A DNA stretch of 64,000 nt from Calditrichia bacterium (GCA_028284905.1 JANQQU010000084.1:62001-126000), one strand, 5' to 3'; shown: positions 52,267 through 61,903, counted from the stretch's first letter. Translations and numbers: made by a program. The notes: generated by a model from the sequence alone, not told the origin.

Positions 52267-52752
52267 ATGGAAAAGACAGGTTTGATCGATCGTTGGATAG
52301 AGCGGATGAGTGATGATGCAAAATCCCGTAAAGAAAATACCAGGAAGCTGTTAGAAAATCTCCAGGAAATTTTTGTAGAAGAAGTGAAGCTTGCCAAGAA
52401 ACTGGAAGCCGAAGCCAATTACCTTCCCTACGAACATTTAACGAAAGAAGCCCTGAAGATAGTAAAAGAAAAAGGCAAAGCTGCTGAACAGATGGTAGCT
52501 ATGGTTGAGCAACTTGGGGGAGAAATAAACCGTGCAGAAGCAAATGATTACACTACGTTTGCAAACGGTCAATTTACCGAAGTTTTGAAAATGGAAACAG
52601 CACTGGGCGAACGCCTGGTTGAAGAACTGAATGCCGCAGAAGACACAGGTTTTGATGATATTGCGGCGACATTTATTGAATTAAAAGATCTGCATGATAA
52701 ACATCAGGAAGAAATAGAACGATTAATTATGAAAATTAACGCTGCTTTATAA
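52267..52752 (+). CDS. Four-helix-bundle (ferritin-like) protein upstream of dnaK
   Basis: A 161-residue, almost wholly helical protein without signal or membrane segment. Four long amphipathic helices can be drawn (about 22-50, 55-85, 98-122, 128-160), with acidic/His positions such as FVEEVKLAKKLEAEA, YEHLTKEA and LKDLHDKHQEEIERL. This suggests a ferritin-like or related bundle, but I cannot identify a complete di-iron ExxH pair with certainty. It ends 26 bp before dnaK and shares its transcript, so a stress-related role is plausible. Confidence 0.55.
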   Translation: MEKTGLIDRWIERMSDDAKSRKENTRKLLENLQEIFVEEVKLAKKLEAEANYLPYEHLTKEALKIVKEKGKAAEQMVAMVEQLGGEINRAEANDYTTFANGQFTEVLKMETALGERLVEELNAAEDTGFDDIAATFIELKDLHDKHQEEIERLIMKINAAL

Positions 52753-52778
52753 TGAAAGCTTAAGGAGGATTATACCTA

Positions 52779-54698
52779 ATGGCTAAGAAAGTAATAGGCA
52801 TAGACTTAGGAACAACAAACTCTGTTGTTGCTGTGATGGAAGGTGGAGAACCTGTCGTAATTCCAAATGCGGAAGGTAGCAGAACGACGCCTTCTATTGT
52901 TGGTTTCACCAAATCCGGAGAGATTCTGGTTGGTGCAACTGCAAAACGTCAAATGATTACCAACCCTCACAATACAGTATACTCAATCAAAAGATTTATG
53001 GGACGCCGGCGCAGCGAATTGCCGGAAGAAGCAAAGCAGGTGCCCTATACCGTTAAGGAAGGTGTGAACGATCTCGCAGTAGTAGAGGCGGGCGGAAAAG
53101 ATTATACGCCACAGGAAATTTCTGCGATGATTTTGCAGAAGATGAAGCAAACCGCGGAAGATTACCTTGGAGACAAAGTAACCGATGCAGTGGTTACCGT
53201 TCCGGCTTATTTTAACGATAGTCAGCGTAAGGCGACAAAAGAGGCTGGTGAAATCGCCGGACTTAATGTATTACGTATCATTAACGAGCCGACTGCAGCA
53301 GCACTGGCCTACGGACTTGACAAAAAGAACAATCAAAAAATTGCAGTATATGACCTTGGTGGCGGTACTTTCGATATCTCTATTCTGGAAATCGGTGAAG
53401 GCGTATTCGAAGTAAAGGCAACGAATGGTGATACCAACCTCGGTGGTGATAACTTTGATAATCGAATTGTTGATCATGTTGCTGAAGAATTCCAGAAAGA
53501 GCATGGTATCGACCTACGTAAAGACCCAATGGCACTTCAACGTTTACGCGAAGCCGCAGAAAAAGCAAAAGTTGAATTAAGCTCTACCCTGCAAACCGAT
53601 ATTAACCTGCCCTTTATTACCGCAGATGCAAATGGACCGAAACATCTTCAAATGACCCTGACGCGTTCCAAGTTTGAGCAACTGGTGGAAGATCTGGTGC
53701 AAAGAACGCTGGCCCCTTGCGAAATGGCACTGAAAGATGCCGGTTTACGGACAACCGATGTAGATGAAATTATCTTGGTCGGTGGGTCTACTCGTATTCC
53801 GAGAATCCAGCAGTTGGTTAAAGAAGCATTTGGTAAAGAGCCTCATAAAGGCATCAATCCGGACGAAGTTGTTTCTATCGGTGCTGCCATTCAGGGTGGT
53901 GTTCTGGCCGGAGAAGTGAAAGATGTTCTCTTACTCGACGTTACACCGCTTTCCCTGGGAATTGAAACGCTTGGTGGTGTTTTTACCAAGTTAATCGAAA
54001 GAAATACGACAATTCCGACTCGCAAAAGTGAAGTTTTTACAACCGCTGCAGATAATCAACCATCAGTAGAAGTTCATGTTTTACAAGGTGAAAGAGAATT
54101 CGCTCGGGACAACCGCACATTAGGCAGATTTATCCTTGACGGTATTCCGCCGGCAATGAGAGGTATTCCGAAGATCGAAGTTACATTTGATATTGATGCA
54201 AATGGTATTCTGAATGTTTCTGCGAAAGACCTGGCAAGCGGTAAAGAGCAGAAGATTCGAATTGAAGCCAGCAGCGGTCTCAGTGATCAGGAAATCGACA
54301 AAATGGTTCGTGAAGCTAAAGACAATGCCGCGGACGATCGCAAACGTCGCGAGTTGATTGACTCGAAGAATATCGCAGACAATCTGGTTTATCAAACCGA
54401 GAAAAACATCACTGAGTATGGCGATAAGTTAGACGCCGAAGCAAAAAATAAGCTGGAAGGCGCTGTAAGCCGACTGAAAGAAGCTAGTCAGACCGAAAAT
54501 TTAGATGAAATCAAATCTGCAACGGAAGGTTTAAATCAGGTTTGGAACGAAGTTTCTGCGAATCTATATCAACAACCGGGTGCTCCTGGCGCTGAGGCTA
54601 CTGCAGAAAATGCTGCGCCTGGCGGTAGCGCTCCGACCGGAGAGAATGTTGAAGAGGCTGATTTTGAAGTCGTAGACGAAGAGAATAAAGATAAGTAA
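52779..54698 (+). CDS. dnaK: Chaperone DnaK (Hsp70)
   Basis: A 639-residue Hsp70. The nucleotide-binding domain shows [56 protein letters not shown] and [15 protein letters not shown]. The interdomain linker is [16 protein letters not shown]; the substrate domain and helical lid follow, ending in a Gly/Ala/Pro-rich tail with [15 protein letters not shown], the usual Gram-negative tail. Ribosome site AAGGAGG lies 14 nt before the ATG. grpE follows rather than precedes it. Confidence 0.98.
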   Translation: MAKKVIGIDLGTTNSVVAVMEGGEPVVIPNAEGSRTTPSIVGFTKSGEILVGATAKRQMITNPHNTVYSIKRFMGRRRSELPEEAKQVPYTVKEGVNDLAVVEAGGKDYTPQEISAMILQKMKQTAEDYLGDKVTDAVVTVPAYFNDSQRKATKEAGEIAGLNVLRIINEPTAAALAYGLDKKNNQKIAVYDLGGGTFDISILEIGEGVFEVKATNGDTNLGGDNFDNRIVDHVAEEFQKEHGIDLRKDPMALQRLREAAEKAKVELSSTLQTDINLPFITADANGPKHLQMTLTRSKFEQLVEDLVQRTLAPCEMALKDAGLRTTDVDEIILVGGSTRIPRIQQLVKEAFGKEPHKGINPDEVVSIGAAIQGGVLAGEVKDVLLLDVTPLSLGIETLGGVFTKLIERNTTIPTRKSEVFTTAADNQPSVEVHVLQGEREFARDNRTLGRFILDGIPPAMRGIPKIEVTFDIDANGILNVSAKDLASGKEQKIRIEASSGLSDQEIDKMVREAKDNAADDRKRRELIDSKNIADNLVYQTEKNITEYGDKLDAEAKNKLEGAVSRLKEASQTENLDEIKSATEGLNQVWNEVSANLYQQPGAPGAEATAENAAPGGSAPTGENVEEADFEVVDEENKDK

Positions 54699-54863
54699 GC
54701 ATATTTTCTAATTTGATAAAGGGGTTGTCTTTATGACTACCTCTTTATTCTATGAAAAACTTTATCAAAACTCTTATGATCAGCAATGATATAGTGTATG
54801 TATACCGAACCTGAAAAGGCTTACTTAACGGGAGCTCCTTTTCGTTTAGGAGGAATTTTTTTG

Positions 54864-55580
54864 ATGACCAAAATAGCAGAAGAAGATGACAAGTTAGAGC
54901 AGGAAGTCATTTTGGATAAAAAAGAAAAGAATAAAGAACATACAGAGGCAGCGGAAAAATCCCAGAATAATCAGGAAAACAGCACTGATAATTCGGAAGA
55001 TGTTGTTTCTGAAGATCAAGCTGATAATGATTCAATCGAAGATATTATCGGCGAAGAGCCATTAGAATTCGCTTCTGATGACGGTGAAGCATTTGATCCT
55101 GAATTAGCTTTTAAAAGCAAGATACAAGATATTTTTGAATCAAAGCTTAAAGAGATAGAAGACCAAAATCTGCGTATGCGCGCAGAGTTTTCCAACTACC
55201 GGAAGCGGGTCGAAAAAGAACAGGCTGATTTTGAAGTTTATGCCAAAAGCGAAATTTTGAAGAAATTGCTTCCTGTCTTAGACGATTTCAAATTAATGGT
55301 AGATAAGTCGACTGATAAAGAAGAAGATAGCACTGTCTTTGAAGGTGCAAAATTGATCTATGGTAAGTTTTTGCAAATTCTGGAAAAAGAAGGCCTGGAA
55401 AAAATTGAGGCTATCGGTGAGAAATTTGATCCGCAAATCCATGAAGCTTTAATGATGAAGCCCATCGATGACGAAGCAGATCACGATAAAATTGTCGAGG
55501 TTTTTCAGGATGGATTTCTACTGAAAGATCGACTTTTACGACCAAGTAAAGTCGTCGTAGGTGTTTTCGAAGACAGTTAA
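54864..55580 (+). CDS. grpE: Nucleotide exchange factor GrpE
   Basis: I choose ATG 54864, 9 nt after TAGGAGGA (54848-54855), giving 238 residues; an upstream in-frame ATG at 54798 lacks a good ribosome site. A long acidic N-terminal tail (about 1-100, many E, D, N) is followed by the coiled-coil dimer helix (LKEIEDQNLRMRAEFSNYRKRVEKE) and the beta-wing domain (IGEKFDPQIHEALM, VVEVFQDGFLLKDRLLRPSKV-like end). It releases ADP from DnaK. No dnaJ or hrcA follows. Confidence 0.93.
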   Translation: MTKIAEEDDKLEQEVILDKKEKNKEHTEAAEKSQNNQENSTDNSEDVVSEDQADNDSIEDIIGEEPLEFASDDGEAFDPELAFKSKIQDIFESKLKEIEDQNLRMRAEFSNYRKRVEKEQADFEVYAKSEILKKLLPVLDDFKLMVDKSTDKEEDSTVFEGAKLIYGKFLQILEKEGLEKIEAIGEKFDPQIHEALMMKPIDDEADHDKIVEVFQDGFLLKDRLLRPSKVVVGVFEDS

Positions 55581-55604
55581 AATATCCAAAAATGTTGTTC
55601 TTTT

Positions 55605-55638
55605 AAGGGGAAGGTGAATTTCATCTTCCCCTTTTTTT
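55605..55638 (+). terminator. Terminator after grpE
   Basis: AAGGGGAAGGTGA (55605-55617) pairs with TCATCTTCCCCTT (55621-55633), one G-U pair, 3-nt loop, then a T run. Confidence 0.85.
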
Positions 55639-55683
55639 ATTTGCTTATTAATAAATAAAAGTGTATAAATAATAAAATAAGTA

Positions 55684-55713
55684 TTGATTATTATTGTAGT
55701 TTGTTGATATATT
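55684..55713 (+). promoter_or_regulatory. Possible csrA promoter
   Basis: TTGATT (55684-55689), 18-bp spacer, TATATT (55708-55713), leaving a leader of about 95 nt before csrA. Confidence 0.3.
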
Positions 55714-55815
55714 CACGAGACAAACGCTCCATTTTATTTTTATGCATTATTTAACCGAATAATTATTTAAGCAACAACTAAACTTTTCTTATCAGAAAAA
55801 TAAGAGGTATTTCAT

Positions 55816-56067
55816 ATGCTAGTATTAACAAGGAGGTTGGGTGAATCTATCAATATTGGAGACAATATTAAAATAACAGTTGTCGATATTGATGGGAAGC
55901 AAGTTAAAATTGGCATTGAAGCGCCCAGAGACATCTCGATTTTCCGCGAGGAAGTATACGAGAGAATTAAGAAAGAGAATATGAGAGCTGCTAATGCCAG
56001 TTCTGACGAGATTAAGAAAGCCGCCAGCGCCTTGAACAAGGGAAAGGATGCTGAAAAGGACGGTTAG
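55816..56067 (+). CDS. csrA: Carbon storage regulator CsrA
   Basis: An 83-residue RNA-binding protein. The dimer core [23 protein letters not shown] and [19 protein letters not shown] carries the key Leu4, Arg6/7 and Arg of the APR motif used to bind GGA loops. A C-terminal helix and a charged tail of about 20 residues ([17 protein letters not shown]) extend beyond the E. coli form. It represses translation by covering ribosome sites. No flagellar genes or fliW are nearby in this window. Confidence 0.96.
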   Translation: MLVLTRRLGESINIGDNIKITVVDIDGKQVKIGIEAPRDISIFREEVYERIKKENMRAANASSDEIKKAASALNKGKDAEKDG

Positions 56068-56100
56068 AAGTTTGTTTCAGAATTAAAATTGTAATTTGGG

Positions 56101-56146
56101 ATAAAACAAAAAAGGCAGAACATTCGTTCTGCCTTTTTTGTTTTAT
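56101..56146 (+). terminator. Long perfect terminator hairpin after csrA
   Basis: A 21-bp perfect inverted repeat (56101-56121 with 56126-56146) around a 4-nt loop ATTC; the core is AAAGGCAGAAC / GTTCTGCCTTT with T tracts on both sides. It can terminate transcription in either direction. Confidence 0.9.
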
Positions 56147-56223
56147 CCTATGGAGGGAATTGTATATCATATTTCTACAGTTTTAAAAAGATGAATAAGA
56201 TTGTCGCTGATGTTTTTAACGTA

Positions 56224-56253
56224 AAAAGGCTTGCCATACATGGCAAGCCTTTT
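56224..56253 (-). terminator. Terminator of the tRNA-Ser/tadA transcript
   Basis: AAAAGGCTTGCCA (56224-56236) pairs with TGGCAAGCCTTTT (56241-56253), 4-nt loop; it lies just past the 3' end of the minus-strand tRNA-Ser and has a T tract on that strand. Confidence 0.8.
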
Positions 56254-56257
56254 AAGT

Positions 56258-56345
<88 letters not shown>

Positions 56346-56349
56346 TAAA

Positions 56350-56814
56350 TCAATTGGTGTTCCGAAGCTTCCTGAAAAAATCTTTCAAAATTGAAGCGCA
56401 TTGATCCTGGTTAATGCCGGCTAATACTTCTGCTCTATGATTCAGCTTTGAATTTTGAGCGACATTTAAGACACTGCCGCAGGCGCCGGATTTTGGATCA
56501 TGTGTGCCAAAAACAATCAACGGAATTCTGGCGAGAACAATTGCACCGGCACACATGGCGCAAGGTTCTAGTGTTACATATAATATCGTTTCTAATAATC
56601 GTCTGGAATTTAAAGATTGAGTAGCTGCTGTTATAGCGATGATTTCAGCATGGGCGGTGGGGTCTTGCAAGGCTTCAATCTGGTTGTGCCCTCGTCCAAT
56701 AATCTGGTTTTCATGAACAATTACTGCACCAACCGGAACTTCACCTTTACTATATGCTTTTTCGGCCTCACGAAAAGCAACGGACATCCAATATTCGTGA
56801 CCCTGTTGCAGCAT
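56350..56814 (-). CDS. tadA: tRNA-specific adenosine deaminase
   Basis: A 154-residue zinc deaminase that converts A34 to inosine in tRNA-Arg(ACG). The catalytic HAE motif (DPTAHAEIIAI) and the zinc ligands PCAMCAGAIVLARI are present, as is GACGSVLN. Length and order fit TadA. It lies on the minus strand between the tRNA-Arg(ACG) gene (its substrate, 43 bp upstream) and tRNA-Ser(GGA). Confidence 0.95.
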   Translation of the reverse strand: MLQQGHEYWMSVAFREAEKAYSKGEVPVGAVIVHENQIIGRGHNQIEALQDPTAHAEIIAITAATQSLNSRRLLETILYVTLEPCAMCAGAIVLARIPLIVFGTHDPKSGACGSVLNVAQNSKLNHRAEVLAGINQDQCASILKDFFRKLRNTN

Positions 56815-56857
56815 CTGCTAACACTTCAATCTATATCTAAAACCAGTTTAAAATTCG

Positions 56858-56931
56858 TACGCCCGGGAGGAGTCGAACCCCCAACCTCTTGATCCGTAGT
56901 CAAGCGCTCTATCCAATTGAGCTACGGGCGC
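56858..56931 (-). tRNA. tRNA-Arg(ACG)
   Basis: A 74-nt gene: 5' GCGCCCGTAGCTCAATTGG, anticodon loop GACTACGGA with anticodon ACG, T-arm GGGGGTTCGACTCC, acceptor with a G1-U72 wobble pair and discriminator A; CCA not encoded. The A34 is the target of TadA, encoded next on the same strand. Confidence 0.95.
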
Positions 56932-57217
56932 ATCTCAGATGACTGCGTGTCATCAAATATTCGGGGCTCAATTTATATGCATGTTTCCCACTTTCAAAAC
57001 AATTTTTAAATTATTTTTTAATCGAATGTATCCTTAATAAAAACAAGAAAATATCACTAGCTGCTCTGATATCACTGCAATAGAGCTGAGAATCTTGGGT
57101 GGTTTTAATTCTTAAAAAGTATATTAAAATTGATAATTTTCGAAAAATTACTTAGCTTCATTTGGTTTGGTTTTTAAATGAGTGGGTTCCGATTTAATAT
57201 CTAAATTCGGAGATTTT

Positions 57218-58201
57218 ATGGGCTTTGATAAAAAGACTTATGGGGATGCTTTATTCTTTCTGGAAACTCAAGACAATTTTTTAGTAACAACTCATCAAAA
57301 TGCCGATGGTGATGCTTTTGGCGCTGCATTGGCAATTGCTTATTTTCTGGAAAAACTCGGGAAGAGATACCAGGTTGTAATTCATGATGATCCTGTAGAT
57401 CCTAAATATCAATTTTTGTGGGGATGGGATAGGATTGTTTCTTACAGAGAGATGAATGGCAGGCATTTCGATGCCAGCATAGTCGTAGATGTGCCGGCTT
57501 TTAAGCGCATGGGCGATACGGTGAATCTGCTAAATATTCCGGAAAGATGTCTTAAAATAGATCATCACCCAATCGAAGATGATTTTGCGCATTTCAATAT
57601 TATTGATATTGATGCTAGTTCTACCTGCAATATTATCTATGAACTGGTAAAAGAAAGCAGAGTTGAATTCGACCGAACATTTGCTCAGTTGCTGTTGTGC
57701 GGCATCATGTATGACACTGGCCGATTCTCATTCTCTAATACAAAACAACGCGATTTTGAAATTGCTGCTCACCTTTTTTCCTTTGGCATAACACCAATTG
57801 AAGTATCTGCACCGATATTTTTTGATCATAGTAAAGAAAAGCTGAAAGTTATGGGATATGGGCTTTCCCATATGGAGTCTTGCCTCGATGGGAAGGTAAA
57901 TATCATTTTTCTACCCAGAGAAATTATGGCTTCTTCAGCCGCGGTTGACCTGGATGAATTAGCAAATTATTCCAGCTCGGTCCGGGGTGGGGAAGTGGGT
58001 ATATTTATTCGCGAGATGCCGGAAGGTGATATTAAAATCAGTTTCCGCTCGAAAGGGAAGGTCGATGTAAACCGGATCGCCCGCAAATTTGGCGGTGGAG
58101 GTCATATTCATGCCGCCGGTTGCAGAGTTGTTGAGAGTCATCCGGTTATTAAGCGTAAAATTTTGGATGAAGTATCCGAGCAACTTGGCTTATTCGTCTA
58201 G
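57218..58201 (+). CDS. DHH family phosphoesterase (NrnA-like oligoribonuclease)
   Basis: I choose ATG 57218, 5 nt after GGAG (57209-57212), giving 327 residues; an upstream GTG (57182) is less likely. The DHH domain shows TTHQNADGDAFGAALAIA, VVDVPAFKRMG, the DHH motif LKIDHHPIEDDF and CGIMYDTGRF. The DHHA1 domain ends with RKFGGGGHIHAAGCRV. Such enzymes degrade nanoRNA, pAp or cyclic dinucleotide products; the exact substrate is not certain. A Nudix gene follows immediately. Confidence 0.88.
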   Translation: MGFDKKTYGDALFFLETQDNFLVTTHQNADGDAFGAALAIAYFLEKLGKRYQVVIHDDPVDPKYQFLWGWDRIVSYREMNGRHFDASIVVDVPAFKRMGDTVNLLNIPERCLKIDHHPIEDDFAHFNIIDIDASSTCNIIYELVKESRVEFDRTFAQLLLCGIMYDTGRFSFSNTKQRDFEIAAHLFSFGITPIEVSAPIFFDHSKEKLKVMGYGLSHMESCLDGKVNIIFLPREIMASSAAVDLDELANYSSSVRGGEVGIFIREMPEGDIKISFRSKGKVDVNRIARKFGGGGHIHAAGCRVVESHPVIKRKILDEVSEQLGLFV

Positions 58202-58205
58202 AGAT

Positions 58206-58625
58206 TTGAGTTTGGGAAATGTTTCTACGATTATTCCGGTTTTAGCTGGCATTGTCTCCGATGAAGCTGGCAAAGTGTTGATCACCAGGCGGAAAAAGGC
58301 GCTCAAAAATGGCGGTCTGTGGGAATTCCCCGGTGGAAAGTTGCATATCGATGAGTCTCCTGAAGATTGCCTGAGAAGAGAGTTGGCAGAGGAGCTTTCA
58401 ATTCAAATAAGAATTGGACCCCTCTTTACCCTTGTTAATCATCAATATCCGGAGTTAAATATCCTGCTAATTAGTTACCTGTGTAAATTCACCGGGGGGC
58501 AAATTGAGCTGGTCGATCATGATCGCTCCAAGTGGGTAAACCTAAAAGATCTGCATAAGTATAAATTTTCCGGGGCAGATCAGAAGATCATTGCCAAATT
58601 ACAAAAAGTTCTTCCTGAATGGTGA
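58206..58625 (+). CDS. Nudix hydrolase, MutT-like
   Basis: About 139 residues. The Nudix box GKLHIDESPEDCLRRELAEE matches GX5EX7REUXEE, with the usual Gly after EE replaced by Ser. A MutT-like RRKKALKNGGLWEFPGG precedes it. MutT cleans 8-oxo-dGTP; other substrates are possible. There is no in-frame ATG at the right place: the likely start is TTG at 58206 or 58212, directly after the previous stop, implying coupled translation. Confidence 0.82.
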   Translation: MSLGNVSTIIPVLAGIVSDEAGKVLITRRKKALKNGGLWEFPGGKLHIDESPEDCLRRELAEELSIQIRIGPLFTLVNHQYPELNILLISYLCKFTGGQIELVDHDRSKWVNLKDLHKYKFSGADQKIIAKLQKVLPEW

Positions 58626-58721
58626 TTTAACCCCTGTGTATTTCCACTAAACGTTTTTTATTGGAATCTCACTAACTCTAATTATTAGTGGATTAGTTTG
58701 CAAAAAAACCATTAAAAATTA

Positions 58722-58750
58722 TTGCAGGATCGTGAACACTGTCTTATCAT
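58722..58750 (+). promoter_or_regulatory. Possible promoter of the STAS gene
   Basis: TTGCAG (58722-58727), 17-bp spacer, TATCAT (58745-58750), 45 bp before the ATG at 58796. Confidence 0.4.
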
Positions 58751-58795
58751 TAGTGGTTTGCGAATTCGGGTATAAGATTCAATAGGAGTAAGCAG

Positions 58796-59101
58796 ATGGA
58801 ATTTAAGCTGGCCCAAGAAAATGACACTATTCAGGTATCCATTATTGGCGCGGTGGATAATGAAAATGCAGATGAACTAAAGCTACAATTTACGGAGTTG
58901 CTGGAAAAAGATTTTACAGAGGCTGTCTTTGATTTAACCTATGTACCTTTTATTACCAGTTCCGGGATCGGTAAATTGCTTATATTTTATAAGAATATCG
59001 TCGCCAAGGGCAAAAAAATGCGTATTAAAGGCATTAATGATAACCTGTTGGAATTGTTTAAATCGATTAAACTGGATCAGCTGTTTCCGATCGAACAGTA
59101 A
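58796..59101 (+). CDS. STAS domain anti-anti-sigma factor
   Basis: A 101-residue single-domain STAS protein (SpoIIAA/RsbV-like). It shows TIQVSIIGAVDNENADELKLQF and the phosphorylatable serine region VPFITSSGIGKLLIF. It is the antagonist in partner switching: unphosphorylated, it binds an RsbW-like kinase. The next gene, 23 bp downstream, encodes a receiver fused to an RsbW-like ATPase, its likely partner. Confidence 0.92.
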   Translation: MEFKLAQENDTIQVSIIGAVDNENADELKLQFTELLEKDFTEAVFDLTYVPFITSSGIGKLLIFYKNIVAKGKKMRIKGINDNLLELFKSIKLDQLFPIEQ

Positions 59102-59124
59102 TAATTAAAATTAGTTAAAAAACT

Positions 59125-60057
59125 ATGAATTATCAGGAAAAACGAATTCTGGTAGTCGATGACGAAGCATTGATTTTAAACATGCTCAACGACTACTTCA
59201 GTTCACTCTCTTATCAGGTGATTAAGGCTTCCAATGCCGAGGAAGCAATGAGCATCCTGAATAACGAGAGAGATATTTCATTGATTATTACAGATATCGA
59301 TCTTCCCGGCATTTCCGGCATCGAATTACTGAAAATCACCCGGGAAACGTATCCGGAAATCCCGGTCATAATCATTACCGGTTTAAAAACGTTGGATTTT
59401 GCGATCTCGGCAATCAAGCATGGCGCGCATGATTACATCACCAAGCCATTTGAGCTGGGGGATGTTCGTAAAGTGGTTGAAAAAGTGCTGCGCTACAGGC
59501 AGCGATCGAAAAGAAAAGAGCGTATTTTTAAATATGCCAGCTCGATGAATGTCAATTTTGATGTGCCGACTAAGAATATCGATGCAGGTGTTGTCGCTGA
59601 TTACCTGGCCAGATTTTTACTCAATTCAGGCTTTTGTGATAAAGATGAATTCCATCAATGTTATGTGGCATTTATGGAGACTTTAATCAATGCGATCGAG
59701 CATGGTAATCTGGAAATGCCATCCTCTATTAAGGGAAATGATTTTGAGCAAATTACGCGCTTCGAGGAAATGCGGGAGCAGCGTTTAAAAGATCCGGTTT
59801 ATAATGAACGAATGGTGAGAATCGCATTCATGTATAACCCGCAATGTTTTTCGTTAACTATTGCAGACGAAGGACCGGGATTCGACTGGCAAAATTATAC
59901 TTCCGGAACGAATAAGCCTTACCAGGTAAATACTGCTGCTTACGGCCGGGGGTTTATGTTGATTAATCATATCATTGATGAGATTTATTTCAACGAAAAG
60001 GGCAATTCAATTACCTTGGTCAAGACTAAACCTGATTCTGAAAATCAGGAGAACTAA
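59125..60057 (+). CDS. Receiver domain fused to RsbW-like ATPase
   Basis: A 310-residue protein. A REC domain (about 6-125; ILVVDDEALIL, LIITDIDLPGISG, VIIITG, YITKPFELGD) is followed by a linker and a GHKL ATPase (about 165-305) with the N-box FMETLINAIEHGN, DEGPGFDW and GRGFMLINHIIDE. This matches the RsbW/SpoIIAB anti-sigma kinase type rather than a two-component kinase: there is no HisKA domain. It likely phosphorylates the STAS protein under control of its receiver. It follows the STAS gene by 23 bp. Confidence 0.9.
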   Translation: MNYQEKRILVVDDEALILNMLNDYFSSLSYQVIKASNAEEAMSILNNERDISLIITDIDLPGISGIELLKITRETYPEIPVIIITGLKTLDFAISAIKHGAHDYITKPFELGDVRKVVEKVLRYRQRSKRKERIFKYASSMNVNFDVPTKNIDAGVVADYLARFLLNSGFCDKDEFHQCYVAFMETLINAIEHGNLEMPSSIKGNDFEQITRFEEMREQRLKDPVYNERMVRIAFMYNPQCFSLTIADEGPGFDWQNYTSGTNKPYQVNTAAYGRGFMLINHIIDEIYFNEKGNSITLVKTKPDSENQEN

Positions 60058-60237
60058 GAAATTTGATTTCGCTATCTTATTTGCTTTTTCTTTTGTTTAT
60101 AACCTTTCCTCAACAGATGTTTTTCTACAAATTTGCTTACAGAAATTTTACCGGTTTTGTGATTTAGTATCATATTCAACCGCTTCGAATATATTAAATT
60201 CTCTCGAAATTATTTAAAATTCTTACACGGGGAATTG

Positions 60238-61308
60238 ATGAAAAAATTTAATATACTGGTTGTGGATGATGATTACGCCAGCCGTTTGATGCTCAAAAAA
60301 GCGCTTGAACAACAGGAAAATTATTCAGTAACGCTCTGCAGTAATGGCACCGATGCTTTAAACCTCCTGAAAGAAAATAAATACGATTTATTATTGACCG
60401 ACCTTATTATGCAGGGCATAAGTGGTATCGACTTGATTGAGCAAGCCCGTGAACTGGAATCGGATAACATGGCTACGATCTTGCTAACCGGCCATGCTTC
60501 CCTGGAAACAGCCGTACAGGCCGTACGTTTAGGCGCCAGTGATTACCTCCTCAAACCGATCAATTTGGAAGAATTACAGATTAGAATTAACCGGGCATTT
60601 GAGCGGGTAGAACTGGAACGCCGTTTATATGAAGCTGAAAGAAAACTGACCTACAATGCAACTATTGCGACTACCAATCACGAAATCAATCAGCCATTAA
60701 CCGTAATTATTTCTGCAATCGACATGGTAAAAATGGAACTGCAAAAGATGAATGTCAATAATCAACGATTGACAAATTATTTGCAGTTAATGACAAAGTC
60801 TTCTATGCGGATTGCAAATATTCTCAAGAAGCTAAGGGAAATTACCCATCCGAAGATTCAGGATGTTCCGCTGGGAATGAAGATGATTGAGATCCAGGAA
60901 GACAGAAAACCACCAACTCGTCCGGAAGATAATAAATATATTCTGGTAATCGAAGATGAGGAAAACCTGCGGCAAATATTACAAACCGTCCTTAGTGAAG
61001 AGCAATATAAGGTAATCCTTGCCGAGACGGCTCACGAAGGTGTTGATTTATATGCTGCTGACAAACATCTCATTGAATTAGTTGTTCTGGATTTTAATTT
61101 ACCGGATGCAGACGGCCTGCGCGTGCTTCATAAACTACAAGCGATCGACCCCAACGTTAAAGTGCTTCTAACATCCGGTTTCGATGTCGACGAATCAATA
61201 CAAGAAGCATTGAATCGTGGCGCCCTGGAATTTATTCGTAAACCGTTTAATCGGATTCAAATTTTGGAGTGTGTTAAAAAAATCTATGCCTATCATCCAA
61301 CCTCATAG
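60238..61308 (+). CDS. REC-HisKA-REC protein without ATPase domain
   Basis: I start at ATG 60238 after GGGGAA (356 residues). The first receiver (about 1-120; ILVVDDDYASRLM, LLLTDLIMQGISG, LLTGH, LLKPIN) is followed by a HisKA-like dimerisation segment (about 125-205) with an H-box-like ATTNHEINQPLTVIISAI, then a second receiver (about 235-350; ILVIEDEENLRQ, LVVLDFNLPDADG, LLTSG, IRKPFN). There is no HATPase domain, so it cannot autophosphorylate; it may be a phosphorelay hub fed by another kinase. It lies after the STAS/RsbW pair with about 180 bp between. Confidence 0.88.
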   Translation: MKKFNILVVDDDYASRLMLKKALEQQENYSVTLCSNGTDALNLLKENKYDLLLTDLIMQGISGIDLIEQARELESDNMATILLTGHASLETAVQAVRLGASDYLLKPINLEELQIRINRAFERVELERRLYEAERKLTYNATIATTNHEINQPLTVIISAIDMVKMELQKMNVNNQRLTNYLQLMTKSSMRIANILKKLREITHPKIQDVPLGMKMIEIQEDRKPPTRPEDNKYILVIEDEENLRQILQTVLSEEQYKVILAETAHEGVDLYAADKHLIELVVLDFNLPDADGLRVLHKLQAIDPNVKVLLTSGFDVDESIQEALNRGALEFIRKPFNRIQILECVKKIYAYHPTS

Positions 61309-61321
61309 CTTATATTGAGGG

Positions 61322-61882
61322 ATGGATGATCTGCTCTCATATTTGATTGCTCAGGACAAAGCTTTATTCCTTTACCTTAATAATGTTTTTGCCACACCCT
61401 TGCTGGACGATTTCTTCGTCTGGATAACCCGAAAAAAAACTTGGTATATTCCCGGCGGACTGATCTGGTTATACCTGATCTGGAAAGGCGGAAAGCAGGG
61501 GCGAATTCTTGCCGCCAGCCTGGTTCTCGGGCTAATACTCTCCGATCAAATCTCTAGCAGTATTCTTAAGCCCTCTCTGGAGCGGTTCCGCCCATGTAAG
61601 TCGCTGGAAGGATTCCGTCTGTTAGTGCATTGTGGCAGCAAATACGGATTTCCATCTTCTCATGCCAGTAACGTTGCAATTGTAGCGACTTTATTTAGCT
61701 TGAATTTTCGGAAATGGATGCCGGTCTGGGTTGTCCTCGCATTTCTGATTGGCGTATCCAGAATATATGTTGGTGTCCATTTTCCAGGAGACGTTCTATT
61801 CGGATGGGGACTCGGTATTTTGATTGGGTTTTTGCTGGTATGGGGTGGTAAACGTTTTCTTGCAGCAAGAGAAACTAAATAG
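61322..61882 (+). CDS. PAP2 family phosphatase
   Basis: A 186-residue membrane protein with five or six helices and the full phosphatidic acid phosphatase type 2 signature: KPSLERFRP (motif 1), GFPSSHASN (motif 2, catalytic His) and SRIYVGVHFPGDVLFG (motif 3, catalytic His and Asp). It probably dephosphorylates undecaprenyl diphosphate or phosphatidylglycerophosphate on the periplasmic side. It begins 14 bp after the REC-HisKA-REC gene. Confidence 0.92.
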   Translation: MDDLLSYLIAQDKALFLYLNNVFATPLLDDFFVWITRKKTWYIPGGLIWLYLIWKGGKQGRILAASLVLGLILSDQISSSILKPSLERFRPCKSLEGFRLLVHCGSKYGFPSSHASNVAIVATLFSLNFRKWMPVWVVLAFLIGVSRIYVGVHFPGDVLFGWGLGILIGFLLVWGGKRFLAARETK

Positions 61883-61903
61883 TTCTAACCAGAGGACAGT
61901 TTC

